Source of the DNA: Panorpa germanica
Taxonomy: Eukaryota; Arthropoda; Insecta; Mecoptera; Panorpidae
NCBI GenBank assembly: GCA_963678705.1
Contig: OY783210.1
Location: 12,091,331-12,155,330, forward strand
Length of the DNA stretch: 64,000 nt
Reading direction: 5' to 3'
A model generated the notes under the pieces. The model ran no database searches and was not told where the DNA came from. It saw only the letters and a program-made list of their open reading frames with translations. Numbering within the stretch: position 1 is the stretch's first letter; each line of letters opens with the position of its first letter. The translations under genes were made by a program, and so were the position numbers. Positions 45,761 to 59,677 of the stretch are shown one piece after another.

Positions 45761-48700
45761 GTTCAGGACTATGTATCAAGAAATGATATGGTCCCCACGT
45801 TACGTTACGGTTTGTTCATTAAAGTCTGATGTACACTGTAATAATAGACAAAGATAGATTTGCCAGTTGACTAAGATGTTTATGCAATGTAGTGTTAGAA
45901 ATTAATTTTGAATAGCTTTGATGTGCTGATTTCCAAACCTTACTTCTTTTGTAGCAGCTCTAACATTGGAGATGCTAATTGATTTAAATAAAACTATGGG
46001 CAGTAAGATGAATATACAAGTAACTATCTTGACTGCTGTTTCTTTGCAATGGTAGAGAAAGTAGAGACAATTTTATGATTCGAGGAAAACGAAATGAAAT
46101 CAACGACCGTTTTGTTATAAGACAGAGATATTCATATCTCCTCCTTTATATACGAAGTTCAGGTTTGTAGTAATTTGTCAAGGCTTCAAATCAAGATGGA
46201 CTTTGTTTGAGTTGAAAAAACATGAAGAACCTGAAAGCGAGATTATTTAAAGATCCACAATTTACCGCATTAATGAACGAGACTGATTCTAACGTTTGGT
46301 GTTCATTAATTAAAGTACTAATAAATTTTCTTCAAAGAATTTTTTTTACTTGACCATATAAGTTCACTATTTCCAAAATCATTTAGTTCGATTTACAGAA
46401 AACCTAGATGATTTTCATGAAAAACTGGTGGAAATGTTCATCAAGGTTAGCGTTGTGTGTCAATGTGTTACTTTGCTGTTGTCTCATCCCCAAAAAATGG
46501 TTATATGGTAAAACATGTTGGTCCGACAGTAGAGAGCTACTCGCATGATAGTAGCTTGATTCGCCTGGTCACTCGATGATGAGTAGGTGCCATGACAATC
46601 AACAATCATCGGCAACAATCGTAAACTGTCGTGGACGTCGGCGAATACTTTTCAAAGATATCGTGGAAAACCTTGTTAGAAAGTAGTTGAAGGAGGGGAT
46701 GCGAGAGGCGAGTGAAAACAAAAAATGTTGTAACTTCATAGAAGGAGGCGATACACGGCATATCAAGGAAGGTGAAAGGGATGCACAAGCGATTGTAGAG
46801 AGCAACGCATAAAGGAAATGAAAGAAAAAGTAGATAAGAGATATAATTTAAATTTAGTTAAGTCAATTTTAAATTATGTTAGAGTAAGGTTAAATTAATT
46901 GTAATCAAGATTATAAAGGTGAAGAGCATATACAACTATGAGAAATACATATACACATTATAGTAACTCAGATGCGAGCTACTGACCCGATCGAGAATGA
47001 CAGTAACTCGCATAATACGATTTAACGTAAGATTACTACGAGGAAAATAAACTTACCTGAAGACAGACGGTGTGCAACCTCCGTAAAAGAGCTAATAAAG
47101 AAATAATCCTTACATTATTCCAAAAACAAAAGTATTTTGAATCACCATGTACATATTTTTCACGTAAATATTCCTCTCTCATTCTTGTATCCTCATTTTT
47201 CTTTCCTTTTTGTATTATTTTGCAATGCTTGGATATTTGTTATATAAAAATGTAAACATAACCCCTTTATTTGCAAACGTATTCGCTTTATTTATCCCAG
47301 AACAAATGGTAAGTTCCCTTTTTTCTTTGTGTATAACATTTTTAAAATAAATACATCTTTAATAAAACTATTCTTACAAGCAGACAAAAGATATTATAAT
47401 ATAGTAGTAGTCATTTAAATATGAAATAAAAATAATAAAAAAACCTGGGTATTATGAAACTGACGGTTCAATTTATCTGTAAGTATATGGAAATGAATAT
47501 GAATATCTGTAAGTTGGAAAATAAGAGAGAATCATTTATCTATACGTTTATGTATGTATTGAACACACCCAATACGCTCAGTTATATGTATTAGTTATTT
47601 ATTTCAAATGAAATATAGCTTTTTACAAAATTTTCTAAACCTTAATATGTCTAATATCCAGCATCAGTGGCCTTTTTTATAGGAACTGCGTTAACAACCT
47701 ACAATCTGCCATAAGTAAAGTGAGTGTTCTGCTTGTAAAAAATTAAGAAATAAAAATAATAATATATTAAATAATCTTTATTTTAATTATTTTAATAATT
47801 TAAGTAGTAGCCTGACCACAATATCAATCTCAAAGAAGCAAACACAGCATCATTGCTGAACTAAAGGACATATTTACAAACAATCAAGATAAATTCAAAA
47901 TGTGCTCGAGTTCCTAACTGAAATAAACTTTTTTAATCAAATTTAACTAAAATAAAATAACTTCAGATAAACATTACCCTGATGTTGAAATCGCCTCAAA
48001 TTCTAAATTAAATAACAAATAGGAAATGAAGTAAGTAAGTTACAAGCTTTGTAAAATTAAAATTTAAAACTGAGTCGTTCTTCTTTGTCGACCGAGTTAA
48101 TAACTTACAAATTCTTGTAAGTAAAATAAATGTTTGACAAGCGTAAACTAAAAATTAAAATAAATATAATAATTTACATTGGATAAACATAATGCAAATC
48201 AATAATATACCTATATTCAAAATAAAAACTACATAGCTAAAACACTGCAAGAAAAGCATTTTTTGTTGACTAAAACATAAAATTAAAGCTAAAACCTAAA
48301 ATTAAAATAGTAGGGAGGAATGGCATTCTACAAGAATTGGTATTAAATAATATTAATGTAAATACAATACTAATTCTATGGAATAAAGTACAGTATTGAC
48401 TCGATAGTCGACATTTTTTTACTTTACTGATAATGATTTTCATTTGTTGAGTGTGAGTAAGAAATAAAACATGTCACATGAAAGCATTATTTTGCATTTT
48501 ATCCATCGCCTAAAGATCCCTGCATTAAGTGACAAGTGTTACCTGAGTGTAAAATTGGAATTGGAGAGTTATAGGAAATATATTTCTTATGACTCTTTTT
48601 TTCAAATCTGACCCTAAGCAAGCCAATTTACCCTCTAAAAACTAAACGTGAATATTATCTGAAATTTAAATAACATTTTACTTAAGCTAAACCTAGTAAT

Positions 48701-50850
48701 ATTTAATTTAAAAAAGTCTTGTGCGTGATTTTAAAAATACTTTATAATCCTTAAAAAAGACCTTTCGAAAATTGTTTAATTCTTGAAATGATCTCCTTAA
48801 ACAGTTTTGTGGATCCATCTGTCCGGAAAAGTTAGTTTTGTGATGATAATAACAACAAAATAGGTCACAAAAAGTGTTAAATTAGTTTACATATTTTACT
48901 GAACCTACTGGTACTATTATAATATTAAATAAATCTTCAATACGTGTAACTGCCGCTGGTAGAAAATTGTCTTGCAGTTGCTAGCTTGGCTAGCCCAATG
49001 CTAAGTCCAAGTTTATTTTGTACTTCTCATATAGAAATAGTTTTGTAGTGCAAGGTTCTTATTTGCTGGCTTATCCAAAGCTAATTCCAAGGTCAATTTT
49101 GTACCTAAGGTGTTTAACCGGTATTTATGTTTTATAAAACAGTTTATTTGTATGGTTGCATTGTATTTTCGCATTTAATTTTAAGTTTGATTACTACTTA
49201 TTTCAGACCTAAACTTTTTCCAATTACCTTAAAAGTATTTGTTTGTAGTCATCAACTGGATCTCTAGTTTTATAGAACAAAACAAAACAAAACAAAACAA
49301 AAACGAGAACTGAACGTAGTTGAAAAATTCGTTCTTCTGTTTGTTTTCCTTTACAAAGACGACCTTCTTTTACTTTTTAAATTTAAGTTGTCATAGAGGA
49401 CCAACTCGTACATGTTTTGGAACTCAACTAATATAAAAACATCTACCATCGTTTCTACTTTTCTATAATTGTAGAGTTTTACCCGATGAAAACTCCTCCA
49501 CGCCCACCTTCATGGCCTAGTTGTATTTCTTAGAAACCAACCCCTACTCCAACTCTAACTGTAACCACACCTTCCTTCTTCCTCACCCTTTTCTTAAGCC
49601 GTTCTTTTCGTTCGAACCATCCTTTAGTCTTTTTACGTTTAGCTTTTTTTTTGGGGTTTTATTCTTTTCGCGGGAACATTTTCTTTCCTTTTGTTGCGGC
49701 ATATCGCGTTTTTGTTTTATTTCTGTTTTTCTTCTTCTTCATATTAAGAATTTCTTTTGTTTTCTGCATAGGCATTTGCATGCCGAGGAATTACTTGAGT
49801 AGCTCTTATTTTAATTTTATCTATTTTAAAAACTTATTACTACTTTTATTGCAAATTTTTCCATACTTATAAAGATAACGACGTTACTATTTATGTGAAT
49901 CAAATTCATTTTGATAACAAACAAACCTAAATGCTCCGATCACTGAACTCGAAAACATATTTCTTGTTTAAAAGCTAATGGAATGTTTCAACTAATAGTT
50001 TTTTGCTCAGGCAATAAATGTAACACTTAAATTAGCTTCTAGTAAGGTAACAATTGTCTACATTACACTGCAGGACAATTTCTATATGAGAATAATTTCT
50101 TTTTACGTAAATTGTTTTCTTAGAAGAATTATGTAATTCTTTCCATATAGAGAAATAGATTAAGCTCACTTTCTCAAGTAAGACTTTCAAATACTAATTC
50201 ACATCTATTCAGATTTTTTGCTAGTAAATTGTCCTTGGCTTGACCTTATTTTGTTTTACATAAATCCCCAAATACAGACTTAATCTTTTTCCTTCTAAAC
50301 ATCTGACAGACACACAAACACACACACACACACAAGCCACGCAAACAATCATCCCCTTCCCAATCCTTAGTCCACAAAAAGCTACTAACTTCATGTATCT
50401 GACTTAAACCTCGTGGCTTTTATCTGCCTCGTTCGTTTCGTTCCCTGATTATACAGATGTGTTTTTATAGAAATGTTTCTTACGGTTATTATTTTATACA
50501 TTTTTTATTCACATCTTGAAATTGGAAGGAGAACACAATTTTCTAAAAAAAGAATTGAAATTGAAAAAGAAAATATCCATTTAAAATTAATATTGCTTGT
50601 TTTCTTAGCTTAATTATATATATTTTATGTGATACGAATTGTAATACATTTTTTAATAATGATAATAGAAGATTTATTAACATTGTAAAGAGTAATGCTG
50701 TGACAGCAGCCTAATTGAGAATATAGGAGGGCATTTATTTATAAAGCGCAACACCAAAATGATATCCAATATTTTGAATTATAAATTGACGTTTTTAGAC
50801 ATTAGAGTACTTTAATCTTTTATCATCCAAACCAATGCGATGTTTTTTTG
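45761..50850. other. Long non-coding stretch
   Basis: No exon I can support. A possible minus-strand splice donor (CAG|GTAAGTT) lies at about 47055 but has no assigned exon. Simple repeats: (CAAAA)n at 49276-49301 and (AC)n near 50311-50333. A strongly A-rich purine stretch on the minus strand at 49520-49800 has no recognisable product. Confidence 0.4.
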
Positions 50851-50854
50851 TTGT

Positions 50855-50990
50855 TTATGATTTTCGTAGGCTTCCTAGGCAAGTAGCCTTTGATCCTGAG
50901 AACAAAAACGAGCTGTCTACCATGGTCAGTGCCGTTCGGACTTCCAACCAAAAAGGCGATGTTAACAGGAAGCGTAATTTTGCTATTGCT
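50855..50990 (-). mobile_element. Decayed LINE 3' end
   Basis: GTAGGCTTCCTAGGCAAGTAGCC and GATGTTAACAGGAAGCG match the LINE tail family at 45247-45475 in the same orientation, with many changes. Confidence 0.5.
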
Positions 50991-51369
50991 GTTTATCCGC
51001 AAAATGCGACATTCATATACTATAGATATATGATATATACACTACATATGAGTATATTCAATTTTTTATAATCTAGAACATACTATAAGAAACTAAGCCT
51101 TCAAATAAACACTCTTCTTTCCATAGATCCAACCAGACCCAAATGTTAAATAATTTATCTGACTTAAACATATAAAACTGCTTGAGTGAATACGTAGTAC
51201 CGACAAAGCATGCTGTGGTATTAAATGTTATATATTACTTCTGGTTGGACGTGTACACAACCTTTCCAACAAATGTTTGATATCGAATATTGGTGTTCCA
51301 CTTATTTATGTTATACAATTAACTTATTACTTTAAGAAACAAATATTTCAGAAAGTTATTAATTAAATC

Positions 51370-51555
51370 TGCGGAAGTGACGTATAATGCAGTGAAATTT
51401 TCTATAACGTTGAATCTCTGTAATAATTAAAAGACAAAATAATTTTTGTTTGTTACTATTTCCTAAAAATAATTTGATATTTGACGTTCTGGTAGCCAAC
51501 TTTATCAATATATAGTACAGTTTTATAGAAATTAAGTCATTGGTCCATTCGATCA
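51370..51555. mobile_element. GGGCTTGTG-family element, truncated end
   Basis: Contains GCCAACTTTATCAATATATAGTAC and AGAAATTAAG close to TTGGTCCATT, the family outer end. The other end is missing. Confidence 0.5.
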
Positions 51556-52129
51556 CTGCATGTGTGTTAAATGGAATAACATTTTAAAAACGTCGCTTAT
51601 CGATCTTCTAGAAACGGTATCAGGATGCTATTTGCAGAACGAACAAATGAATAACATACGAGTGTACGAATTTAAAATGAGATGCAGTAGAGAGTGGACA
51701 TTGGACACTGCACTGGCACTGTGGATCGGACTGTACTTTTGTCATGTTAAACGGATGAATAAAAACGTTCACTAATTACCCAATAAATTCACTAATTAAA
51801 TTTCATTAAACATTTTCTGCATTCCGGACCATATTGAACGATAGATGTTATAGGTTCTATATTATAGATTATAGATTGCAGCATTGTACGGCTACAGGCA
51901 GTACAGGTCCTGTGCTGGTCCATGGATTTGTGAAACTCGGCTAAGCTGAATTCGAAATGAATATGTTATACTATAGTTGTATTCAATGTGGAAGTGAATT
52001 TTTATACAGTTTTTTCACTTTTGACCGCTTTATAATTTTATTGCAGACGACGATTTCCAATTTAATTAACCGATAATTTAATTATGGTTTCAAAAAGTAT
52101 TGGTCACTTCTTTTCAATACTTTAACCAG
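51556..52129. other. Intergenic, no gene recognised
   Basis: No exon or repeat supported. Confidence 0.4.
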
Positions 52130-52410
52130 TATCTTCTTAATTAATATAGACAAGGTGAAGAAGGAACTTTAGATCATATTATATTTGAATGCATAAATTA
52201 TAGTTTAGAAAGATCATAATTCAATAGTGACATATTAGATGTGATTAAAATTTTTCTGTTAATTCTAAATTTTTGTTAAGTGATTTAAAATTAATTAGTG
52301 AATTATTTAAATATTTAGAAATTTGTAAAATTGAATTATAAAATGTGAAATATGTATAAAAAATGTTTGATGGTGGCTATGACGAATAAAAGTCAAGGCA
52401 AATAAATAAA
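52130..52410 (+). mobile_element. 5'-truncated LINE with TTTA-type tail, copy 2
   Basis: Starts in the zinc-knuckle region (GGTGAAGAAGGAACTTTAGA) and ends GGTGGCTATGACGAATAAAA, then GTCAAGGCAAATAAATAAAT. Same family as 43836-44345, opposite orientation. Confidence 0.6.
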
Positions 52411-52654
52411 TGAAAAAAATACATCGGTCTATTTTCGGTACTGAGTTCTATCTATGCTGCATCGTGGATGCATATATATTTACTATGCATAAGAAGCTTA
52501 TGAGAATGTATGTACATAATCAATTTAACTTAACAAAATCAATCAAACCCACAAAATATAACTATCAGCTTTGGCTTATTCGACCATCCTTTATTGTCTA
52601 ATACGTTTAATAACAAACCTCTAAAACAAGAGACAAATAACATTAATTATTTTT

Positions 52655-53450
52655 TTTTTTTTTATATTTATTTACTTATTTGCCTTGACTTCCTTTCGTC
52701 ATAGCCACCATCAAACATTTTTTATACATCCTTTATAATTTATAATTCAATTTTACAAATTTCTAAATATTTCAATAATTCGCTAATTAATTTTGAATCA
52801 CTTAACAAAAATTTAGTATTAACAGGAAAAGTTTTAATCACATCTAATATATCACTATTCAATGATCCAAAGTTCCTTCTTCACCACATTGACATCTATC
52901 GTCAGATTTAATATTAATTTTGTACAGGTGAGCTGGAGTTTTGCAATGATTACTTTTGATTCTTATTATAGTTGATATAATTTTGCAAGACTCATTTTTA
53001 AACCATCTCTTCTTACTTAAATTTGGATGTAACATATAATAATCTCTTCCTTTTAACTGACTTTTGTTAATGAAATCTGTGTTGCTCAAATTGAAGTTTA
53101 ATTTTTTAATTATATTAAAAATTTCATATGAAAGTAATTTCACTTTCATCTCAATTTCTAAATTTATTGATTCCTTTGCCAATTTATCCGCAATTTCGTT
53201 TCTTCTTATTCCACAATGTCCTTGTATCCACATAAATTTTATGGTATTATTCTGCACGTCAAAATATCATTTGTTATCATTAGAATTTAAATTTTTTAAA
53301 ACACTTAAAGAAACCGTTATTATTATAATTTTATTATTGTTGATATTTTCATTAATTACCAATGATTTTAATAATGCTAATTTTTCACCAGTATAAGAGC
53401 AAACTTTGTTATTTAGTTTAAATTTATGATATCTTAAATTTTATTTGTTT
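52655..53450 (-). pseudogene. LINE 3' part with RNase H domain and zinc knuckle
   Basis: From 5' to 3' on the minus strand: YTGEKLALLKSL (RNase H acidic strand), a strand reading IITVSLSVLKNLNS where TDS is usual, then KFMWIQGHCGIRRNEIADKL, the conserved GH.GI..NE.AD motif. It ends in RIKSNHCKTPAHLYKI and the knuckle DRCQCGEEGTLDH. A TGA replaces a Trp codon between NDNK and YFDV. Poly-T at 52655-52668 is the tail. Lost catalytic Asp and nonsense codon mark it as dead. Confidence 0.7.
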
Positions 53451-54119
53451 ATATATAACAAATCTAACATTAATTAAAAAAGAAAAGCATTTTATACAAA
53501 ATAATGAAATTACTATTATAGCATATATTAATTAAAATGTAATTGTTGCTTAAGTGCTTAATACATTGTTTCGAAATTGCTCGTATATGTCAATTTGTAT
53601 TAGTAGTAATATATCAGATATAATGAATTAATATTTTAACAATATAATGTTAGCGTAACGGCCCCTCGTCACCCCGTCCCTTCATCCACGTTCCGCTTCC
53701 GCTTTATGAGGCATACAAAATATCATATTCGGGTAATAAATAAATCAATAATTATAATGCAATTTTGTTTTATAATATTAGTCGATACAATATATATCGC
53801 ATCACAAACTTCATTATGCGTTAAGTTTAAAATGAATATGGATTTATATTATGACGTGATAGAGCTATTATTTATGAAGGCTTAAAATTAGCTGCTTTAT
53901 ATTATAGTATACATATTTATAATCGCACACAGGTTGTCGGATGATAGAAGCATTATTAGATTCAAGGGAATACTGTCCGGTAAATAATTTGTTGAAATGA
54001 CTTGGCTGAGCGAAGTTGATACGTGATTGGATTGCATTGGTAACTAGTGCGGCCAACATGCTTGTCCGTTTATGGGTGCGAATGAACCTGCTTATATACA
54101 ATTAAATATTATTACTTTA
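53451..54119. other. Intergenic, no gene recognised
   Basis: A GC-richer patch at 53660-53715 (CCCCTCGTCACCCCGTCCCT). No exon supported. GTCCGGTAAATAATTTGTTG at 53975 resembles a decayed MITE end. Confidence 0.35.
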
Positions 54120-54704
54120 TATATTATTATAGTAAACGAAACAATATCATTTCACGTAACTTTCACACTAAGGAAGAATTCCTGCCCCCCAGTCATACTA
54201 AATAATTTACAACTTCCACAGGCAGAGACAGTAAAATACTTAGGTATCCACTTTGACAGACGCCTAACATGGAGAACGCATATCTGGAAGAAACGGTTGC
54301 AGTTAGAAGGTAAAAGGAGAGATATGTACTGGCTCCTGGGCTGGAAGTCTCAGTTATCAACCAGCAATAAACTACTGTTATACAAGGTCATACTGAAGCC
54401 AATATGAACATATGGTATAGAGTTATGGGGCAGTGTCAGCAATTCTAATATGGAAATCCTACAAAGGTTTCAAAATAAACTGCTAAAGCAAATCCTTAAC
54501 GTGCCGCGATTCGTTCCAAACTGGTTAACACATCAAGATCTTGGGGTTCCATACATAAGAAGTGAAATTAAGGATATCAGCAAGAAGTACGTACAAAGAT
54601 TAGAAGTTCATTTAAATGAATCAGCTGTACAACTTATCCAGCATAAACAGGTTAGACGACTGAAACGTAAAATTCCAATGGACCTACCAAATATGGTGTA
54701 GAAT
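54120..54704 (+). pseudogene. Jockey-clade LINE reverse-transcriptase thumb/C-terminus
   Basis: Reads HVTFTLRKNSCPPVILNN, VKYLGIHFDRRLTWRTHI, KLLLYKVILKPI, TYGIELWG, EILQRFQNKLLKQILNVP and RRLKRKIPMDL. These are the conserved blocks that follow the catalytic box in Jockey elements. A single in-frame TGA at 54405-54407 sits where KPIWTYG has Trp; the frame is otherwise open to 54701. The 5' part of ORF2 is absent. Confidence 0.85.
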
Positions 54705-56055
54705 AGGTTCCAAATGTACTTAATATTAATGTAATAGGTTAAGTCAAAGGGTGAGTCATCGATGGATGGCAAACTCGCATGTCATATTTATATATATTCC
54801 CAAAATTTGATTAATGTTCTTCGAAGACAGATTGTAAATTATGTACGTTGTAAAAAAAAAAAAGAAAACTTAATAATTAGCGCTTTATAAAATAATCAAA
54901 TATTTTCAGCAACATTTATTGCTGAAATAGAATTAATACTTTCACTAGAATAATCAAAACAAAATATTCTTATATTATTCTTTGACATTAGCTTGTTAAC
55001 TTGATCATGATTGGGAACCACAAGCATGCTCAGATTTTTAAACTTCGATTTATCTTCGCTTAGACTTCATGAACTCAAAAATAGGTCAAACTTTATTGCC
55101 ATTACTGCACAATGTGATCTTGAAATTGGTTTTTAATTTTTCTTTGCATTAAAATAATAAACAAAACTATTTTCTGTCATATAATTTTAAAGTTATTGAT
55201 TAACATCTATCAATGAGTAACCGAGAAACACTTATGTATGGTTAGTGAAAAGAAAAGAGAAAGGTTGACACATTTGACATTTATAAATTAAACGGTGTAT
55301 CTTAAAATAACGATTAGATATTAAATTTAGTATTTAAAATATTAAGCAGTTGATCTGCTTTTCGTTTTAGATCCTAAGGTAAATCGGGCTTTGTGGGCTT
55401 CTTCCTTGACTTTTTGAAAACATAGCCGCGAAGTGACAGATATGGTGACATAAATAATAGAGTTAAGGATCTAAGAGAACACAACGACGTAGGTGACATC
55501 TATAAACAGAGATATATAACACACCATGATAACATCCAAGTTATTTTGTAGAACATTTTTTTATTGTTATTCACAGAATATAATATTGTAAAATTCTTGA
55601 AATGGTTCAACGTATTACATAAAAAGAATACATCAAATAGTGGAAACAGTGAACAACCAGTCAGCGGTGAATTGTGAACGATGGAACAGTAAAACACCAC
55701 TGTAAAAGCATTTATATGAAGTCTTCAAAAACTCCACATCACTCGATTTCATCTCCTTTTATTGACCTTTAAAATTTCAAAGTTTATTACTATTTTCATT
55801 CGCTTTTGTGTACCGCTAAGGCTCTCAAAAGATCATTAAAAATATTGCCTAGTGCCTGATACCCTCTGCGACAGTGGTTTCCAAAGTGTACTTATTGGCT
55901 TCACATATTAATTAAGTTTATGCAACTGATTAAACAGAATATTAACTATCAAAAATTGTTATTCTTTTTAAAAACATTGCTTTACCTGCAAACTATTCTT
56001 AACCCAAAATATGTAATACTTGTTTAATATCTAAACAAATAAGCACCCTATTACT
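54705..56055. other. Intergenic, no gene recognised
   Basis: No exon or repeat supported. Confidence 0.4.
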
Positions 56056-56423
56056 ATATCAAATATTATTTGCAGCTATTTCAAGGAACAATCAAATTTC
56101 AATATTATGTCTGCCTAAGCAGGGTTAAATAAAATAAAAACTTATTATTCTTTGATTTGACTTGATTATTTAACTACCAACAGCTACAAAACATTACCAC
56201 AGCACTGACCTACTCAACAAATAACTGATGTTAAAATGCATTTTACGTCATACAAATATGGCCGACCATTTCTAGCGCTAAAACTACAATTCAATCATTT
56301 AATTGCTATATCTCCGTCAATATTTAGATATTTAATGAAATAGACACGCCAATACACATTTATTAACATCAATCTGAATCAACAATTGAAAAATCGTCCA
56401 CTAAAAAATGAGGACACAAGCCC
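56056..56423. mobile_element. GGGCTTGTG-family element, left end missing
   Basis: Begins inside the family at AAATATTATTTGCAGCTATTTC and runs to the intact end AAAAAATGAGGACACAAGCCC. Same orientation as 25775-26407. Confidence 0.7.
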
Positions 56424-57675
56424 TCTTCATTATTCTAGACTTTTACTACTACCAAAAGTGCTTTCTGCTCCGTCTTCTCTTGACCCTTTACAGTAATGTA
56501 CAATCAAAAAATCACCTACACACCACTAATTAAACCAAACAATTACATTACATTTCTAGCCTGCCCTTGCCAGATCCTGTCAATAGTAGATAAGCAGGTA
56601 AGGTTTATTACTAGGGCCTGAGTACTTGTTGGTACAGTAAATATCTTCTCAACCATAGCATTGTACAAATTATTACGTAATACAGCATATCTTACGCTCG
56701 TTCAGAATATGGTACTGATTACTTGGGCTGTCTTGATACAATCCATGTACAATCAATCTTATTAGTTACCTCACAACAATACTTACCTCATAACCTCTAA
56801 AAAAAATCAAACAAATTCTTAGGACTAATTATTATCCAGATGTTGTCAAACTAGTTAGCCGTTGACAACCACTGCTCTAAAACCAAACCATATAATGTTT
56901 ACTGTGAACTTTCCGTATTTGATTATTTCGTATTTCAACAATTTGAACAATTTCAACGGTTTTAACATTTTGAGGTTATGTTTTAATGTATTTTATTGTT
57001 TTAATGACGTCACGAATTGTTTTTGCGGTATCGTCACGTGAAACCATAATTTAAACGTTTGAGGTGATGCGTATTTTGTTTAAATTGTGTTTTTGGTTAA
57101 ATTTAACTGTAACCGTTAACTGTTAACTGTTTCCCTTAACATTTTACTCTGTTACTGTAGTTACTGTTTGTTTGTAATTGTTGCAGCGACACCTGTGATG
57201 TGTTGTGTTTGTACACTTTATTGAAATACTGTCAAGTGGTTCTATTTAATTGTTATTTTCACTGAAAATAAATTTGTGTGATGTTTGTTTGTGTGTACAG
57301 TGTGAACGAACAGTACGATCCAAAAAGCAGTGCTAGTTACTCGCTACATTTGATCTGAAACACCACCTCATGGTTTGCTCGTAAATAACCGCGTGAACGT
57401 ATGATGGTGAAGCTTGTTTATTACAGGGCTTGGCAATTAATGCAGGCGTACCGTGTATAATTTATTAGGCAAAGACCGGAATCTCTTACTTTAGAGTTAA
57501 ATATATGAATGAACTATTTTATTATGTACTGCCAATGCAGAAGCTGAATCAGTAGTTTTCTATTCAGGAAAGATGTTACCCTAGTTTTACAGTTCTCTCG
57601 TCTTCTTTTTTCAATTTTAGATTTGAAAAGTATTTTTGTTAAAATCTCTACTAGTGTTTGTGGATTTTTTTAATA
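56424..57675. other. Intergenic, no gene recognised
   Basis: 57000-57380 has scattered CpG and TGACGTCA/CACGTG-type sites (near 57005 and 57034), possibly regulatory, without an exon to attach to. Confidence 0.3.
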
Positions 57676-58062
57676 TATTTTTTTTTAATATAGTTTCTCG
57701 GGCTTCCTAAGCACGTAGCCTTTTATCGCCCCTAATATTGTTCTGCTTCTTCTTATACGTTATATCTAGACAACAAGAATGATCTGTTCATGGCTACTGC
57801 AGTTATAAATTTCGGTTTCTCAATCAAAAAGGGGGTGTTAACAGGAAGCGTCTGCGAAGTCTGTAGCACCGCCCTTTGGAGTCCATTTCTTGCCATTGCT
57901 GTATTTTTACATTGCCACAGAATGTGGTCAGGATCTGCCAACCCTCTTCACCACATTCGCATTTAGAGTTTGGAATGATTTTGTTTCTTGCTAGATGTTT
58001 CGGAGCTCCAGCATGATTCATTCTTAGTCTTGAGGTCATTGTTATTAATCTTCTTGGCTATG
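57676..58062 (-). mobile_element. 5'-truncated LINE, copy of the 18124 element
   Basis: Minus strand encodes MTSRLRMNHAGAPKHLARNK and CECGEE, then shifts frame near 57940 and continues DPDHILWQCKNTAMARNGLQ to a stop at 57753. The 3' UTR and A-rich tail follow. Nearly the same 5' start as the copy at 18124. Confidence 0.75.
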
Positions 58063-59674
58063 TTAATTTGGCAAACCATGCCTTACGTTCTTTTTACCAT
58101 TTCTGATGTGTTACTCGTGTTCACTGCAGTCTAGATTTCCGGTAGGAACAATTGCAATCCCACATTTTAAGAACCTCAGTTACATTTTAGATGTCGATAC
58201 GTAGTTAGCTTTGCCATCACGCAGCGGAGCAAGTACATTACAATTGCGTACAAGTTGCTACAAGTATTTATTATCTACACGTTGTTAAACCACTACACTG
58301 TAAAAGTAATTAATACCGAATATAGGACTTATTTCCGTTGTATTTTTTCGACCAATTTTCATATATACAGTGTATAAATGTATTAAATAAACTCGATTTA
58401 AGAAATCTTTTCATCTATCATACAAGTCCTAATGCAGCATTCGTTTAAAGAAGACTTTCAGTTTAACTTTATGTAAAACTATATTTCTGAAGTGTTGACT
58501 TCATTGGGCTGACGCAAATTGTCATCCAATTCGGTACTGTACTTTCTCAATGGCTACAACAATCTCAAACTATACAACACAATAAATTTGTTTGACATTT
58601 GGAAATCTCTTGTTTGAAAGACGATACACAACCTGACGTATGTTACGCCATCTAGCTTCAAACATTAATTCTTATCAATTTCCCTATTCGCAAAATGACT
58701 CCATGTTGTTCATAACTTTATTAAAGAACACATAACACGTATTTGCTTGCATTTTGCTAATTACCTTCAATGTTCAACACTACTAACTACAATTGCTATC
58801 TGCCCTTACGAACATGAATCATTAGCTTCTTAAACTATTGTTATATGTTTGCTACAAGATTGTCAATATCAAAGACATGAGAACTCCCCGGGGTATTTGT
58901 CGGGTTGGGGTAGAAACGGCTTTTGTTTCTGTTCATTTGCTTTCAAACGGTAGATTCATTTACTGTTTCAGCACTAGGGGGCTTAAGTAGTATTAAAATT
59001 AAAGATTCATCCACTCACGTTGATAGTACATAACATAATAAATATCCTATGTTTGCATTGATTTTGTAATTAATTTTTATTTTAGTTGCCGTGGTATTAC
59101 TATTTGTATTACCTTCACAGCAGCAATTCCGTGTACATTGAAGGTATTATTATTTAGTGCTTATAACATATTAAATCAGAGTACGAGTATTACGGCGATG
59201 GAGATAATAATGTTTCAATAATAGTTTTCACATATATCGTAATAAATAATCCATTGTTATGTAATATATTGTATGTATTAAAACCTTAATAAACTAATGA
59301 CTTAAATGGTGTAATATTTCTGCTATTAACAAACATTTGTAGTTCTTTTTGGAAGCACACGATAACAGAGCTTAGTTTAACCTAGTAGGATGTATAAAAA
59401 GTTTTTAAATTAATTAGCTTTTTTTATTATAATTTGATGCGATTCTTAGGGCTACGATACTTGTTTCGCACTGTAAATTACAATAATATTATAAAATTGT
59501 TCTTTCTGCTAACCTCGTTTACTGATCCTTCCCTATTTTGTCATACTTACATCTTCATGTAACCTTCTGTATTAATTACCTTCTTATTGATGTTTTTACA
59601 TAACTTATTTACTTCTATCCAGTTATAATTGAACTTGTTTTTATTCAAATACATTGAATAGTTATTATTGTAAC
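58063..59674. other. Intergenic, no gene recognised
   Basis: No exon or repeat supported. Confidence 0.4.
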
Positions 59675-59677
59675 TAA

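Noticed and set aside
49521..49872. Phe-rich open frames as a membrane protein
   Set aside because: T-rich low-complexity DNA, overlapping frames equally open, no domain or splice context.
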